A DNA stretch of 64,000 nt. It comes from Rhodococcus sp. HNM0569 (lineage in GTDB: Bacteria; Actinomycetota; Actinomycetes; Mycobacteriales; Mycobacteriaceae). Both the position numbers and the translations under genes were made by a program. How positions within the stretch are numbered: position 1 is the first letter of the stretch; every line of letters starts with the position of its first letter. Of the stretch, positions 25,752-33,182 are shown piece by piece. A model generated the notes under the pieces. That model saw only the letters and a program-made list of their open reading frames with translations, was not told the origin of the DNA and made no database searches. The DNA lies in contig NZ_JAASAE010000015.1 in the NCBI RefSeq assembly GCF_012726205.1, positions 26,110 to 90,109 on the forward strand, written 5' to 3'.

Positions 25752-26897
25752 TCACAGACCCAGATCGCGCCCGATCAGTTCCTTCATGATCTCGTTCGAG
25801 CCGGCCCATATCTTGGTGACGCGGGCGTCCTTCCACGCGCGGGCCGCGCGGTACTCGTTCATGAATCCGTAGCCGCCGTGCAGCTGAACGCAGTGGTCGA
25901 GCACCTCGTTCTGCACCTGCGCGGTCCACCACTTCGCCTTCGCCGCGTCGACTGCCGACAGCTTGCCCTCGGCGTGCGCCTCGATGCACTGGTCGACGTA
26001 GGCCTGCGTGACCTCGACGCGGGTCACCAGATCCGCGAGCAGGAACTTGTTCCACTGCAGCGAGCCGATCGGCTGGCCGAACGCCTTGCGCTCCTTGGCA
26101 TATGCGATGGTCTCTTCGAGAATCGGGGCGGCATGCGAGATGTTCGCGACTGCTGCGCCCACACGCTCCTGCGGCAGCATCTCCATCATGTGGATGAAGC
26201 CGCGGTCGATCTCGCCGATGATGTTCTCCGACGGCACTCGCACGTTCTCGAAGAACAGTTCGGCCGTGTCGGATTCGGGCTGACCCACCTTGTCGAGCTT
26301 GCGGCCACGCTCGAAACCGGCCATCCCGGTCTCGACGGCGAACAGCGTGATGCCCTTGGCCTTCTTCTCCGGGCTCGTGCGCGCCGCGACGATCACCAGG
26401 TCGGCGTTGAAACCGTTGGTGATGAACGTCTTCGAGCCGTTGATGATCCAGTCGTCGCCGTCGCGCACCGCAGTGGTCTTGAGCGCCGCGAGGTCGGAGC
26501 CGCCGGAGGGCTCGGTCATACCGATCGCCGTGAGCATCTCGCCTGTGCAGAACTTCGGCAGCCACCGCTGCTTCTGCTCCTCGGTGGTGAGCTGCACGAG
26601 GTACGGCGCACACACGTCGGCGTGGATGCCGAAGCTCGACGCCAGAGCGGCGCTGCTGCGCGAGAGCTCTTCGGCGAGAACCGCATTGAACCTGTAGTCG
26701 CCTGCACCGCTGCCGCCGTACTCTTCCGGCACCTCGAGGCCGAGGAAGCCGTTCTTGCCCGCCTCGAGCCAGATCTCGCGGTCGATGTACCGCTGCTCGA
26801 TCAGCTTCTCCTCGACCGGCGCGACATTGCGCGTGACGAACTCGCGTGCCGACTCGCGGAATGCCTCGTGATCGGGGCCGTACAGGGTGCGTCGCAT
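25752..26897 (-). CDS. Long-chain-type acyl-CoA dehydrogenase
   Basis: A 381-residue FAD enzyme starting at ATG 26897 with GAGGAGCGG upstream. IGMTEPSGGSDLAALKT, DWIINGSKTFITNG and LHGGYGFMNEYRAAR are standard acyl-CoA dehydrogenase blocks. The end, KIWAGSNEIMKELIGRDLGL, has Ala where medium-chain enzymes have the catalytic Glu. The base is instead expected in MLPQERVGAA, matching mammalian long-chain enzyme LPQER. The gene faces a TetR gene across two tandem operators, so it is probably induced by the acyl-CoA that the repressor senses. It would start beta-oxidation of long or branched acyl-CoAs. Confidence 0.88.
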   Translation of the reverse strand: MRRTLYGPDHEAFRESAREFVTRNVAPVEEKLIEQRYIDREIWLEAGKNGFLGLEVPEEYGGSGAGDYRFNAVLAEELSRSSAALASSFGIHADVCAPYLVQLTTEEQKQRWLPKFCTGEMLTAIGMTEPSGGSDLAALKTTAVRDGDDWIINGSKTFITNGFNADLVIVAARTSPEKKAKGITLFAVETGMAGFERGRKLDKVGQPESDTAELFFENVRVPSENIIGEIDRGFIHMMEMLPQERVGAAVANISHAAPILEETIAYAKERKAFGQPIGSLQWNKFLLADLVTRVEVTQAYVDQCIEAHAEGKLSAVDAAKAKWWTAQVQNEVLDHCVQLHGGYGFMNEYRAARAWKDARVTKIWAGSNEIMKELIGRDLGL

Positions 26898-26984
26898 GGA
26901 CCGCTCCTCAGGTTGAAACAGACGGACTGGGTGGAAACAGGTGGGCCGGCGCACAGAGACACGCGGGCACCCACCCTGGACGGA

Positions 26985-27017
26985 TAAGCGCCCGCTTAGT
27001 TTCTAAGCGCTTGCTTA
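26985..27017. promoter_or_regulatory. Two tandem TetR-type operators
   Basis: TAAGCGCCCGCTTA (26985-26998) has perfect six-base arms (TAAGCG/CGCTTA). TAAGCGCTTGCTTA (27004-27017) repeats it with one arm mismatch. Centres are 19 bases apart, close to two helical turns, so two dimers would lie on nearly the same face. The sites lie 88 bases from the dehydrogenase start and 50 bases from the TetR start, in the middle of the divergent gap. Confidence 0.8.
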
Positions 27018-27066
27018 TTCTGGTGACGGCGCGGCATATTGTCAATGCACCCGACGATGGAGCGAC

Positions 27067-27702
27067 ATGACCCAGCCCCCGCTGCCCCCGATCGGTACCC
27101 CGGCGATCAGCACCGCTGCGCCCACGATCAGCACTTCCAGGGCGGCTGCGCGCATCCGGACTGCAGCCATCGACGCGTTCGCCGCCAACGGGTACGGCGG
27201 CACCACGACGCGGCAGATCGCGGCGCTGCTCGGGATGAGCCCCGCGGCGATGTACCCGCACTACGCGTCCAAGGAAGAGCTGCTCTTCGCGATCAGCTAC
27301 GAGGGGCACGTCGCGACGCGCGAGAGCCTCACCGACGCCGACGACCCGTCGGCACCGCCGTCGTGGCGGCTGCGCACACTCGTCGCCGCGTTCGCGCACT
27401 GGCAGGCGTCCCATCACGCGCGTGCGCGCGTCATCCAGTACGAACTCAACGCCCTCTCCCCCGAGCACTACCGCACGGTCGTCGCGCTGCGCCGCGAGAT
27501 CACCGCGATGTTCCGGGCCGTCGTCGATGCGGGTGCCGAGGCCGGCGAGTTCACAGTGCCCGACGCCGAAGGCGTCACGCTCGCGCTGATGTCGTTGTGC
27601 GTCGACGTGTGCCGCTGGTTCCCGGCCGGCGCCTACACCGAGCCCGCCGTGGTCGCCGACCTGTACTCCGATCTGGCGCTGCGTCTCGTCGCCGCGCGCT
27701 GA
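27067..27702 (+). CDS. TetR-family regulator, probably of the adjacent acyl-CoA dehydrogenase gene
   Basis: A 211-residue protein. After a Pro/Thr-rich tail of about 22 residues comes the helix-turn-helix, RTAAIDAFAANGYGGTTTRQ, then IAALLGMSPAAMYPHYASKEELL, with M-Y-P-H-Y in the recognition helix. The C-terminal part (YELNALSPEHYRTVVALRRE, then VCRWFPAG) resembles TetR_C domains of KstR-like acyl-CoA-responsive repressors. It faces the LCAD-like gene across two TAAGCG operators, so it most likely represses both. The effector is inferred to be an acyl-CoA. Confidence 0.87.
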   Translation: MTQPPLPPIGTPAISTAAPTISTSRAAARIRTAAIDAFAANGYGGTTTRQIAALLGMSPAAMYPHYASKEELLFAISYEGHVATRESLTDADDPSAPPSWRLRTLVAAFAHWQASHHARARVIQYELNALSPEHYRTVVALRREITAMFRAVVDAGAEAGEFTVPDAEGVTLALMSLCVDVCRWFPAGAYTEPAVVADLYSDLALRLVAAR

Positions 27703-27792
27703 CGCGTTCCCGGCCAGCGGGCGCGCGCCACCGCACGGGCCGACCCGTCCGCCATCCTGTTGCCGCGTCCCCGACCGAACAGGAGCCACTCG

Positions 27793-28323
27793 ATGAGCCT
27801 TTTCCTCGAATCCGTCCCCGTCGCCGAACAACTCGCATGGCTCGAGGAGATCAAGGCAGCGTTCGCACTGCGGCTGCGCGTCATGGACACCAAGCAGTGG
27901 GACCGGTATCCCGAAATGCACACCGACGACGTCGTGAGCGAGACGTTCAGCAGTGTCGACGGCGACCACAGTCACCTTCCGCCGGCCGAGCGGCCGGGCG
28001 CTGTCGTCGGCACCGAAGCGCTCACCAGGGCGATCAGCTCGTTTCTCGACGGCGTGGTGACGGTGACCTCCGCCCACCACGGACACACCCCCGAGATCAC
28101 CTTCACATCCCCGACCACCGCGACCGGCATCTGGGCGATGGAGGACAACCTCTGGTGGACCAACGGCGACACCGAAGAATCGCTGCGCGGCTGGGGCCAT
28201 TACCACGAGGAATATCGCCGCGTCGACGGACGCTGGCTCATCAGCTACCGCAACCTCACCCGCCTGCGTGTCGACCACACACCCGGCTTCTACTCGTACC
28301 GCGAGCGCAACTCGCCTGCGTAA
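27793..28323 (+). CDS. SnoaL-like domain protein
   Basis: A 176-residue protein starting at ATG 27793 behind AGGAG. It reads as a SnoaL/NTF2-like cone: an N-terminal helix with KAAFALRLRVMDTKQWDRYP, then MHTDDVVSETFSS, HHGHTPEITFTSPTTATGIW, and the closing strand VDGRWLISYRNLTRLRVD. Members include small isomerases, dehydratases and gamma-hexachlorocyclohexane dehydrochlorinase-like enzymes; the Asp/His pair of those enzymes may correspond to D-D-V and H-H-G-H. It follows the TetR gene by 90 bases and could be part of the same pathway. Its stop touches a fragment of a DUF3558 gene. Confidence 0.75.
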   Translation: MSLFLESVPVAEQLAWLEEIKAAFALRLRVMDTKQWDRYPEMHTDDVVSETFSSVDGDHSHLPPAERPGAVVGTEALTRAISSFLDGVVTVTSAHHGHTPEITFTSPTTATGIWAMEDNLWWTNGDTEESLRGWGHYHEEYRRVDGRWLISYRNLTRLRVDHTPGFYSYRERNSPA

Positions 28324-28324
28324 G

Positions 28325-28480
28325 GCGCCACGAGCCACCGACAAGTCGGGTCGGCCACTCGTCACATTCGACCCTTGCTCGGACATTCCGTACGAAGCGC
28401 TCGTCGAGGCGGGGTACACGCCGGCCGGTAGTGACCACCAAGACTTCACACCGGACGAGTGCACATTCTGGGTTGCAGGT
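28325..28480 (+). pseudogene. 5'-truncated fragment of a DUF3558 lipoprotein gene
   Basis: The translation in this frame includes PRATDKSGRPLVTFDPCSDI, then PYEALVEAGYTPAGSDHQDF and TPDECTF. This lines up with residues of the intact DUF3558 lipoprotein at 30549 (PRATDKSGRPQVNFDPCLDL, then PDEALREAGYDPADADEDSF). At DNA level 28326-28350 is identical to 30670-30694 over 25 bases. The fragment has no start, signal peptide or lipobox: it begins directly after the SnoaL stop codon, and the match is lost after about 28475. It is a decayed paralogue. The 200 bases that follow, up to the antitoxin start, hold no gene I can support. Confidence 0.75.
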
Positions 28481-28675
28481 GGGGCTGTCCGGATCGCCGG
28501 TACCGCACGAGGGGGGACAACTCACCCCGCGACGAGTGCCGCAAGGGCCTCGAGGGCATGGAATACGAGGCCCACCGCCGGTGAGTACCAGGTCCGCGAT
28601 GAGCCGGTAGCCGCAGCGCACCCACAGGACTATCGTTGATTTACGCGAGCGAATAGCCGCAAGGAGGCGATGGCG

Positions 28676-29302
28676 ATGAGCGATGCGGCCAAGAGCGTAG
28701 AAGACCGTTACCGCCACGGCGACCTGGACTTCGAGACCGCGGTGCAGGAAGTCACCGGTACCGACATGGATCGCGAGGTCTTCGCGCGGATCGTGCACAG
28801 CCTCGCCGCAGCCGAGGTGCCGGGCGGTCCTGCGCTGTCCGAGCACGACGCTGCGTTGCTGGAGGAGGCCGGCTTCGTCACCGACCCCGCGGCCGCCACG
28901 GCGGCACGCGTGGACCGGGACATTCGCATGCAGCACCTACTTCGCAGCTCCCTGTCCGTCGCCGACGCCGCGCAGCGCCTCGGCGTCACCACCGCCCGCG
29001 TCCGCCAGCGCCTGGCAGACGGCACCCTGTGGGCGTTCGACTCGGGCCGGAACCGGCTGCTGCCGCCCGGCCAGTTCACCGCCGACGGCGCGGTGCCTCA
29101 CCTCGAGAAAGTCCTCCCGCAGCTGGGCAAGGATCTGCACCCGCTCACCGTGCAGGCGCTGCTCACGCAGCCGCAGCCGGCCCTGACCGTCGACGGGCGA
29201 CCGGTGTCGATCGCAGCGTGGCTGACCGGCTGCGCGGGAACCGACGCCGAGATCGAGCAGGTCGTCGACGTGATCGCTGCTGCGGCCTGGGAAGGGGCGT
29301 AG
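28676..29302 (+). CDS. Antitoxin of a RES-domain toxin pair
   Basis: A 208-residue protein. ATG 28676 is preferred over ATG 28670 because AAGGAGG (28661-28667) is eight bases from the former and only two from the latter. The N-terminal half is helical. The middle has a DNA-binding helix-turn-helix: SVADAAQRLGVTTARVRQRL, then ADGTLWAF. The C-terminal region, LLTQPQPALTVDGRPVSIAA, then WLTGCAGTDAEIEQVVDVI, resembles the toxin-covering domain (DUF2384-like) of MbcA/ParS antitoxins. The toxin gene begins with the base after its stop. It probably neutralises the toxin and represses the operon. No clear operator or promoter was seen upstream. Confidence 0.8.
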   Translation: MSDAAKSVEDRYRHGDLDFETAVQEVTGTDMDREVFARIVHSLAAAEVPGGPALSEHDAALLEEAGFVTDPAAATAARVDRDIRMQHLLRSSLSVADAAQRLGVTTARVRQRLADGTLWAFDSGRNRLLPPGQFTADGAVPHLEKVLPQLGKDLHPLTVQALLTQPQPALTVDGRPVSIAAWLTGCAGTDAEIEQVVDVIAAAAWEGA

Positions 29303-29950
29303 ATGGGGACAGTGGCTCTGCCGCCGCCTCCGACGGTCTCCGTCCTGCGCGACGCGGGCATCCATCCCGACGAACTGATCACCTGGCAGCCCACCGAGTT
29401 GCTGTGGCGCGTCCACCACACCACCGGAAGTCATGTCCTGCCCTGGGACGGGATGCGGACGTTCGGGCCGATCCTGCGGTTCGACCATCACCCGCTCCCC
29501 CGAGCCGAGCACTCCGGCTACGGCATCTGGTACGGCGTCTCCGATCCGCGCGATGGCCTGGCGGAGGCCTTCCAGACTGCGCGTGTCATCGACCGCCGGT
29601 ACCGCGACCCGTACCTGACCGGGCTGAAGTGCACCCGGCCGTTACGGCTGTTGGATGTGTCCGGGATCGGCGGAGGGGCCTGGGCGACCCGCGTGGGAGG
29701 CAATCATGCTCTCGACTCGGCCGCGCACGGCCGCAGTCAGCACTGGGCCCGCACCATCCACCGTGCCCACAGCGATCTCGACGGCGTCATCTACCGGGGC
29801 CGGTTCGCCGGGAGCGTGTGCGTCGCACTCGTCGAACGAGCAGTCGACGCCTTCCCTGTCCGACCGGCGCTGTCGCTGCCGCTGGCGCACCTCGCGCTCG
29901 AAGGCGCGATCGCCACTGCGGCGTACCAGCTCGGCTACACCATCGTCTGA
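29303..29950 (+). CDS. RES-domain toxin (NAD+-degrading, MbcT-like)
   Basis: A 215-residue protein with a RES fold. LLWRVHHTTGS places Arg36; RFDHHPLPRAEHSGYGIWYG and VSDPRDGLAEAF place Tyr77 and Glu88; DGVIYRGRFAGSVCVALVER places Ser171. These match the Arg, Tyr, Glu and Ser set that lines the NAD pocket of RES toxins. Known relatives (MbcT of M. tuberculosis, Res of Photorhabdus and Pseudomonas) destroy cellular NAD+ by phosphorolysis or hydrolysis and stop growth. Here Tyr after the first Arg is replaced by Val, and the usual Y-x-S-R of the Ser loop reads Y-R-G-R. Activity is likely but not certain. Confidence 0.82.
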   Translation: MGTVALPPPPTVSVLRDAGIHPDELITWQPTELLWRVHHTTGSHVLPWDGMRTFGPILRFDHHPLPRAEHSGYGIWYGVSDPRDGLAEAFQTARVIDRRYRDPYLTGLKCTRPLRLLDVSGIGGGAWATRVGGNHALDSAAHGRSQHWARTIHRAHSDLDGVIYRGRFAGSVCVALVERAVDAFPVRPALSLPLAHLALEGAIATAAYQLGYTIV

Positions 29951-30051
29951 CCAGGCACGCCCGTATCCCACAGGTTCGCCAGGCTGGACTCGAAGGGATC
30001 CCCGCGCGGGGCTGATGAAAGCAGTGGCAGGGCGCATGTGACGGCACCGGG

Positions 30052-30118
30052 GGACCCCCACATCGACGAGTGGATTGCAGATCGGACGGCCGCGATCATC
30101 GAACGCTACGTCGACTGA
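30052..30118 (+). pseudogene. 3' remnant of a DUF3558 lipoprotein gene
   Basis: This frame ends in DEWIADRTAAIIERYVD and a TGA at 30116-30118. The intact DUF3558 lipoprotein ends EEWCKGLDQTAAIIERYVP; the Trp and the TAAIIERYV block align, and GCGATCATCGAACG is identical in both genes. No start codon or upstream coding sequence belongs to it. Together with the fragment at 28325 it brackets the RES toxin-antitoxin genes. The roughly 100 bases before it (29951-30051) show nothing recognisable. Confidence 0.65.
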
Positions 30119-30234
30119 CCCAGACCTCCGGCCAGCGCAAGCACTGGTTCCGGGCGGCACGAACACGGCCTGCGATAGGATCGCCGACACTGTCTGACGG
30201 GGGCACGGTACAACCAACGTTCGGGGGGCGAGTT

Positions 30235-30549
30235 ATGGCATTCAGTCTTGATCCGGCGGTGATCGACGAATGTGTCGGGATCTGCGACGACATGATCGAC
30301 AAGTTGGAGGACGGCCACAGAAGCGCGGTCCGTCTGGGACGGGTCTACGGATTTGGCGATCTCGATTCTGGACGCCAGCTGACGGTCGGGTACGAGCAGA
30401 AAGGTCAACTGACTGCTAGCGCGATTGCTGATCTGCGCCGGGCAGTCGAACGGACACGGCAAGCGCTGCTCGATGTCAAGGACGGCGCAATCGAGACCGA
30501 CACCGACTTCGCTGCCATTCTCGCCGCCAACGTGCAGGAGATTGTGTGA
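30235..30549 (+). CDS. Small helical protein of an ESX-associated gene set
   Basis: A 104-residue, mostly helical protein starting at ATG 30235 behind a G-rich ribosome site. Two helices (PAVIDECVGICDDMIDKLED and LTASAIADLRRAVERTRQAL) flank a turn with VYGFGDLDSG. The size and hairpin plan recall WXG100/EspC-like partners of ESX substrates, although the W-x-G turn is absent; YGFGD in the turn fits a Y-x-x-x-D signal pattern. It is the first of four genes joined by overlaps or gaps of a few bases: this protein, a DUF3558 lipoprotein, a PPE-like protein and EspG. The role is inferred only from that company. Confidence 0.65.
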   Translation: MAFSLDPAVIDECVGICDDMIDKLEDGHRSAVRLGRVYGFGDLDSGRQLTVGYEQKGQLTASAIADLRRAVERTRQALLDVKDGAIETDTDFAAILAANVQEIV

Positions 30550-31130
30550 TGCGACGTCAAGACACTGTGCTCGCGCTCCTCGTCTTCGGCGCGCTCTGGA
30601 CAGGCGCGACGGCGTGTGGGAGTCCCGACATCGACGAGTCTGCGGCGCCTGCGGTGACTGCGGAGCGGACGCCACGAGCCACCGACAAGTCGGGGCGACC
30701 GCAGGTAAACTTCGATCCTTGTCTCGACCTACCTGACGAGGCGCTCCGAGAAGCTGGTTACGATCCGGCCGACGCCGACGAGGACAGTTTCTCTCCTGAC
30801 GAGTACACATTCCTCGACTGCACATGGACATCGTTCGACGGCCGCTATGGCCTGAATGTGCTCTCCGGCAACATAACCTGGGAGGAACAGCGGGAAAAGG
30901 TCAAGGACTATTCGACTCCCATCACGGTTGGTTCCCGCCCGGCTCTTCTCGACGAAGACCCGGCAGCTCCCGAAGCCTGCGCTATTGCCTTTCCCTCGGA
31001 CATTGGCGTGGTGATCGCGTCACGAACAGTGGTCTGGGGTGACGGCGAGGAGGCCCCTAAAGAAGAATGGTGCAAGGGCCTCGATCAGACTGCGGCGATC
31101 ATCGAACGATACGTTCCACAGGGGGGATGA
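30549..31130 (+). CDS. DUF3558-family lipoprotein
   Basis: A 193-residue predicted lipoprotein. The start ATG 30549 shares its A with the stop of the previous gene (TGATG). The signal is MRRQDTVLALLVFGALWTGA with a lipid-attachment Cys23 in ATAC, a slightly weak lipobox. The mature part carries the DUF3558 pattern: FDPCLDLPDEALREAGYDP, then FLDCTWTSFDGRYGLNV, and a late Cys in EEWCKGLD; these cysteines are probably disulfide-bonded. DUF3558 proteins are common next to ESX-type and PPE-type genes in Nocardiaceae; their function is unknown. GC content is visibly lower here than in neighbouring genes. Two fragments of a paralogue lie just upstream. Confidence 0.82.
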   Translation: MRRQDTVLALLVFGALWTGATACGSPDIDESAAPAVTAERTPRATDKSGRPQVNFDPCLDLPDEALREAGYDPADADEDSFSPDEYTFLDCTWTSFDGRYGLNVLSGNITWEEQREKVKDYSTPITVGSRPALLDEDPAAPEACAIAFPSDIGVVIASRTVVWGDGEEAPKEEWCKGLDQTAAIIERYVPQGG

Positions 31131-31133
31131 ACA

Positions 31134-32414
31134 ATGTCGGGTGAGAACAGCGACTTCCTAGATACTGTTGTGAACCAACTCGTTCCGGGCGGCGCGGGTT
31201 CGGCTGAGCGAGAGAAGACAAACAGCAGTGTCCGCCAACTGATCGACAACGGCGACCTCGAAACCGACGAGCCGTACATCTCCACCATGGAGAGCTTCCA
31301 GGGATTCACCCACGAAGAGATCTCCGCCAAAGTTTCGGCGATTGCTCCCAGCACAATCAACGAGCTGGCCACCCGGTACAGGCAACTTGCGACATCGATC
31401 GACATCGGCTGGGAGCTGCTGCACCTGCAGATGACGCTGGGCCGGGGCTGGACCGGCGACGCGGCCACTGCGGCGACGAGTTCGATCGCAGAACTGTCGC
31501 AGCCGGCAGCGCGTATGCGTTCTGCGCTCCAGTCGGTCGGTTTGAAGCTCGACGCGCTGAGCAGCGCCGCGAGCGACCTCAAGGCGTCGATCCCCCAGCC
31601 AAGCCTGTCGTCCACCGCACCGCTTGCGCTTCTGAGCGGGTCGAGTGTGATGGCCGAGGAAACGGCCCGTGAGGAAGCGCGCCAGACCGCGATCCGGGCG
31701 ATGGAAGCGGTCTACGTCCCCAACTACACCTCGGCGGGGACGAACGTGCCCGGATTCGGTCGAGCACCCGAGGGTCCCGGCGACGCCGGCCCGGGCGTCG
31801 GCGGTATCGGTTCGGGCGGTGTCGGCGGGCTCGGTGGCGGCGCTGGGGGCGGAGCCGGCGCGGCCGGCGACGCAGCCGCGGGCGGTGCCGCCGAGGCTGG
31901 CGCGGGGCAGGGCGACCCGAACGCGGCAGCGCAGACGCAGGCAGCATCCGCCAACGGCGCGGAGGGCCTCGGCCAGGGTTCCGGCCTGGGCCGACCCGAC
32001 GCCGCATCCACGAGCGCCGCGTCGACCGGCGCGAACCCGAACGGTCAGGCCGGGTCGGGTGCCCACGGCGGCGGAGCCGGTGCGGGCGGCGGCGCGTACG
32101 GCGTCGGTGGTGGCGGCAGCGCCGCTCGCCGCAAGGACGAGCGCGAGAACCAGAACGGCGCGATGATGGGCGCCGTCCCGCCCGGGGCCGCAGCGGGTGC
32201 CGCGGCTGCGGCAGCCGCGGGCAGCGCCAAGCCGAGCAGCCTCGCACGTCCCGGCATGGGCATGGGAATGCCGATGATGGGTGCGGGCGCACGCGGCGCG
32301 AAGGGCGAGGACGACACCGAGCACGAGACTCCGAGCTACCTCGTCAACGTCGAGAACGGAAACGAACTCATCGGCGACATCGAACCCGTGTCACCCCCGG
32401 TCATCGGCGCATGA
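31134..32414 (+). CDS. WXG/PPE-like protein with a Gly/Ala-rich tail (putative ESX substrate)
   Basis: A 426-residue protein. The first 150 residues are helical, with a W-x-G turn at Trp106-Gly108 (GRGWTGDAA) between two long helices, the plan of WXG100 and PPE proteins. Residues of about 190-335 are extremely Gly/Ala-rich (GGVGGLGGGAGGGAGAAGDA), like PPE-family and PE_PGRS-like tails. A short conserved-looking end, TPSYLVNVENGNELIGD, follows a Met/Gly stretch. EspG, encoded next with a four-base overlap, is the cytosolic chaperone of PPE proteins, which supports secretion through an ESX system. No ESX core genes (EccB to EccE, MycP) are in the window. Confidence 0.75.
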   Translation: MSGENSDFLDTVVNQLVPGGAGSAEREKTNSSVRQLIDNGDLETDEPYISTMESFQGFTHEEISAKVSAIAPSTINELATRYRQLATSIDIGWELLHLQMTLGRGWTGDAATAATSSIAELSQPAARMRSALQSVGLKLDALSSAASDLKASIPQPSLSSTAPLALLSGSSVMAEETAREEARQTAIRAMEAVYVPNYTSAGTNVPGFGRAPEGPGDAGPGVGGIGSGGVGGLGGGAGGGAGAAGDAAAGGAAEAGAGQGDPNAAAQTQAASANGAEGLGQGSGLGRPDAASTSAASTGANPNGQAGSGAHGGGAGAGGGAYGVGGGGSAARRKDERENQNGAMMGAVPPGAAAGAAAAAAAGSAKPSSLARPGMGMGMPMMGAGARGAKGEDDTEHETPSYLVNVENGNELIGDIEPVSPPVIGA

Positions 32415-33166
32415 GCTGGTCGCTCACGCCGGGGCAGTTCATGTGCCTCTGGGAGACAACGGGACTCGATCGTATGCCGTATCCGCTGCGCTACCGCTCG
32501 CCTGCCCGCACGCAGAACGAGTACGCGGAACAGCAGATGCGGCTCGCCCGCTGGCGCGACGGCATCGACGACCCGAAACTCGAGGCGTCGATCCGCGCGC
32601 TGCGCAACCCCGACGTGAGCGTCACCCTCTACGTGCCGGAGGTGGGCAACGGGCCCGCGATCCGGCGTCGCATGTGCCTGCGCGGCCGCGTCGGCGTCGT
32701 CGCCGATCAGGACGACGCCGCCACCGGCTTCGGCACCATCACGATCGACGCGCGCGGCGGCCACGTCCGCGACACCCTCGACTGGATGTGCCGCGGCCTG
32801 CTCGCGGCGATCCCGTCGATGCACCCCGGCCGCACCCGCTCGGTGTCGGCCGACCCCGAAGAGCTGGGCGACGCCCAGCCCACCGTGCTGCAGGGCGCAC
32901 AGGCCAGCGGGGCGCAGCTGATCAGGAAGATCGTGTCGCGCCGCGACGGCGCCGGGTACCTGTGTGTGCACGGGCCCCGCGAGGGTGCGAGTGAACCCCT
33001 CGTCGACGAGCTGACGTGGCTCGACATCGCCGACGACGGCCGCTACCTGTACCACCGCGACCATCGCGTCCACCTGCGCGCCGCGGACACCGACGCCATC
33101 CGCGACGCGTTGCATTCGATCCTCGTGGCGGCCACCTCCCGAGAACCGGCACCCGCTGCCCGCTGA
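32411..33166 (+). CDS. ESX secretion-associated EspG-family chaperone
   Basis: A 251-residue EspG-like protein. The N-terminal LTPGQFMCLWETTGLDRMPY and PLRYRS, the strand VSVTLYVPEVG, and GFGTITIDARGGHVRDTLDW follow the EspG fold, which holds PE-PPE or PPE-like proteins in the cytosol until the ESX machine exports them. The start ATG 32411 overlaps the stop of the PPE-like gene (ATGA). It is the last gene of the four-gene set. Family assignment is by pattern and by the adjacent PPE-like partner. Confidence 0.8.
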   Translation: MSWSLTPGQFMCLWETTGLDRMPYPLRYRSPARTQNEYAEQQMRLARWRDGIDDPKLEASIRALRNPDVSVTLYVPEVGNGPAIRRRMCLRGRVGVVADQDDAATGFGTITIDARGGHVRDTLDWMCRGLLAAIPSMHPGRTRSVSADPEELGDAQPTVLQGAQASGAQLIRKIVSRRDGAGYLCVHGPREGASEPLVDELTWLDIADDGRYLYHRDHRVHLRAADTDAIRDALHSILVAATSREPAPAAR

Positions 33167-33182
33167 ACGCTAGGCTGTCGGA

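Noticed and set aside
23118..26987. A 1,289-codon open frame on the plus strand opposite four oxidoreductase genes.
   Set aside because: It is an antisense shadow caused by high GC. The minus strand holds three SDRs and an acyl-CoA dehydrogenase with all motifs, while the plus-strand translation is Arg/His/Asp-rich with no domain.
28540..28600. A stretch reading DECRKGLEGMEYEA, considered as another DUF3558 remnant because CRKGL resembles the CKGLD of the intact gene.
   Set aside because: The match is five residues in low-complexity surroundings, too short to support a claim.
31780..32130. GGC-rich repetitive DNA considered as a satellite.
   Set aside because: It is explained by the Gly/Ala-rich tail of the PPE-like protein, read in frame.
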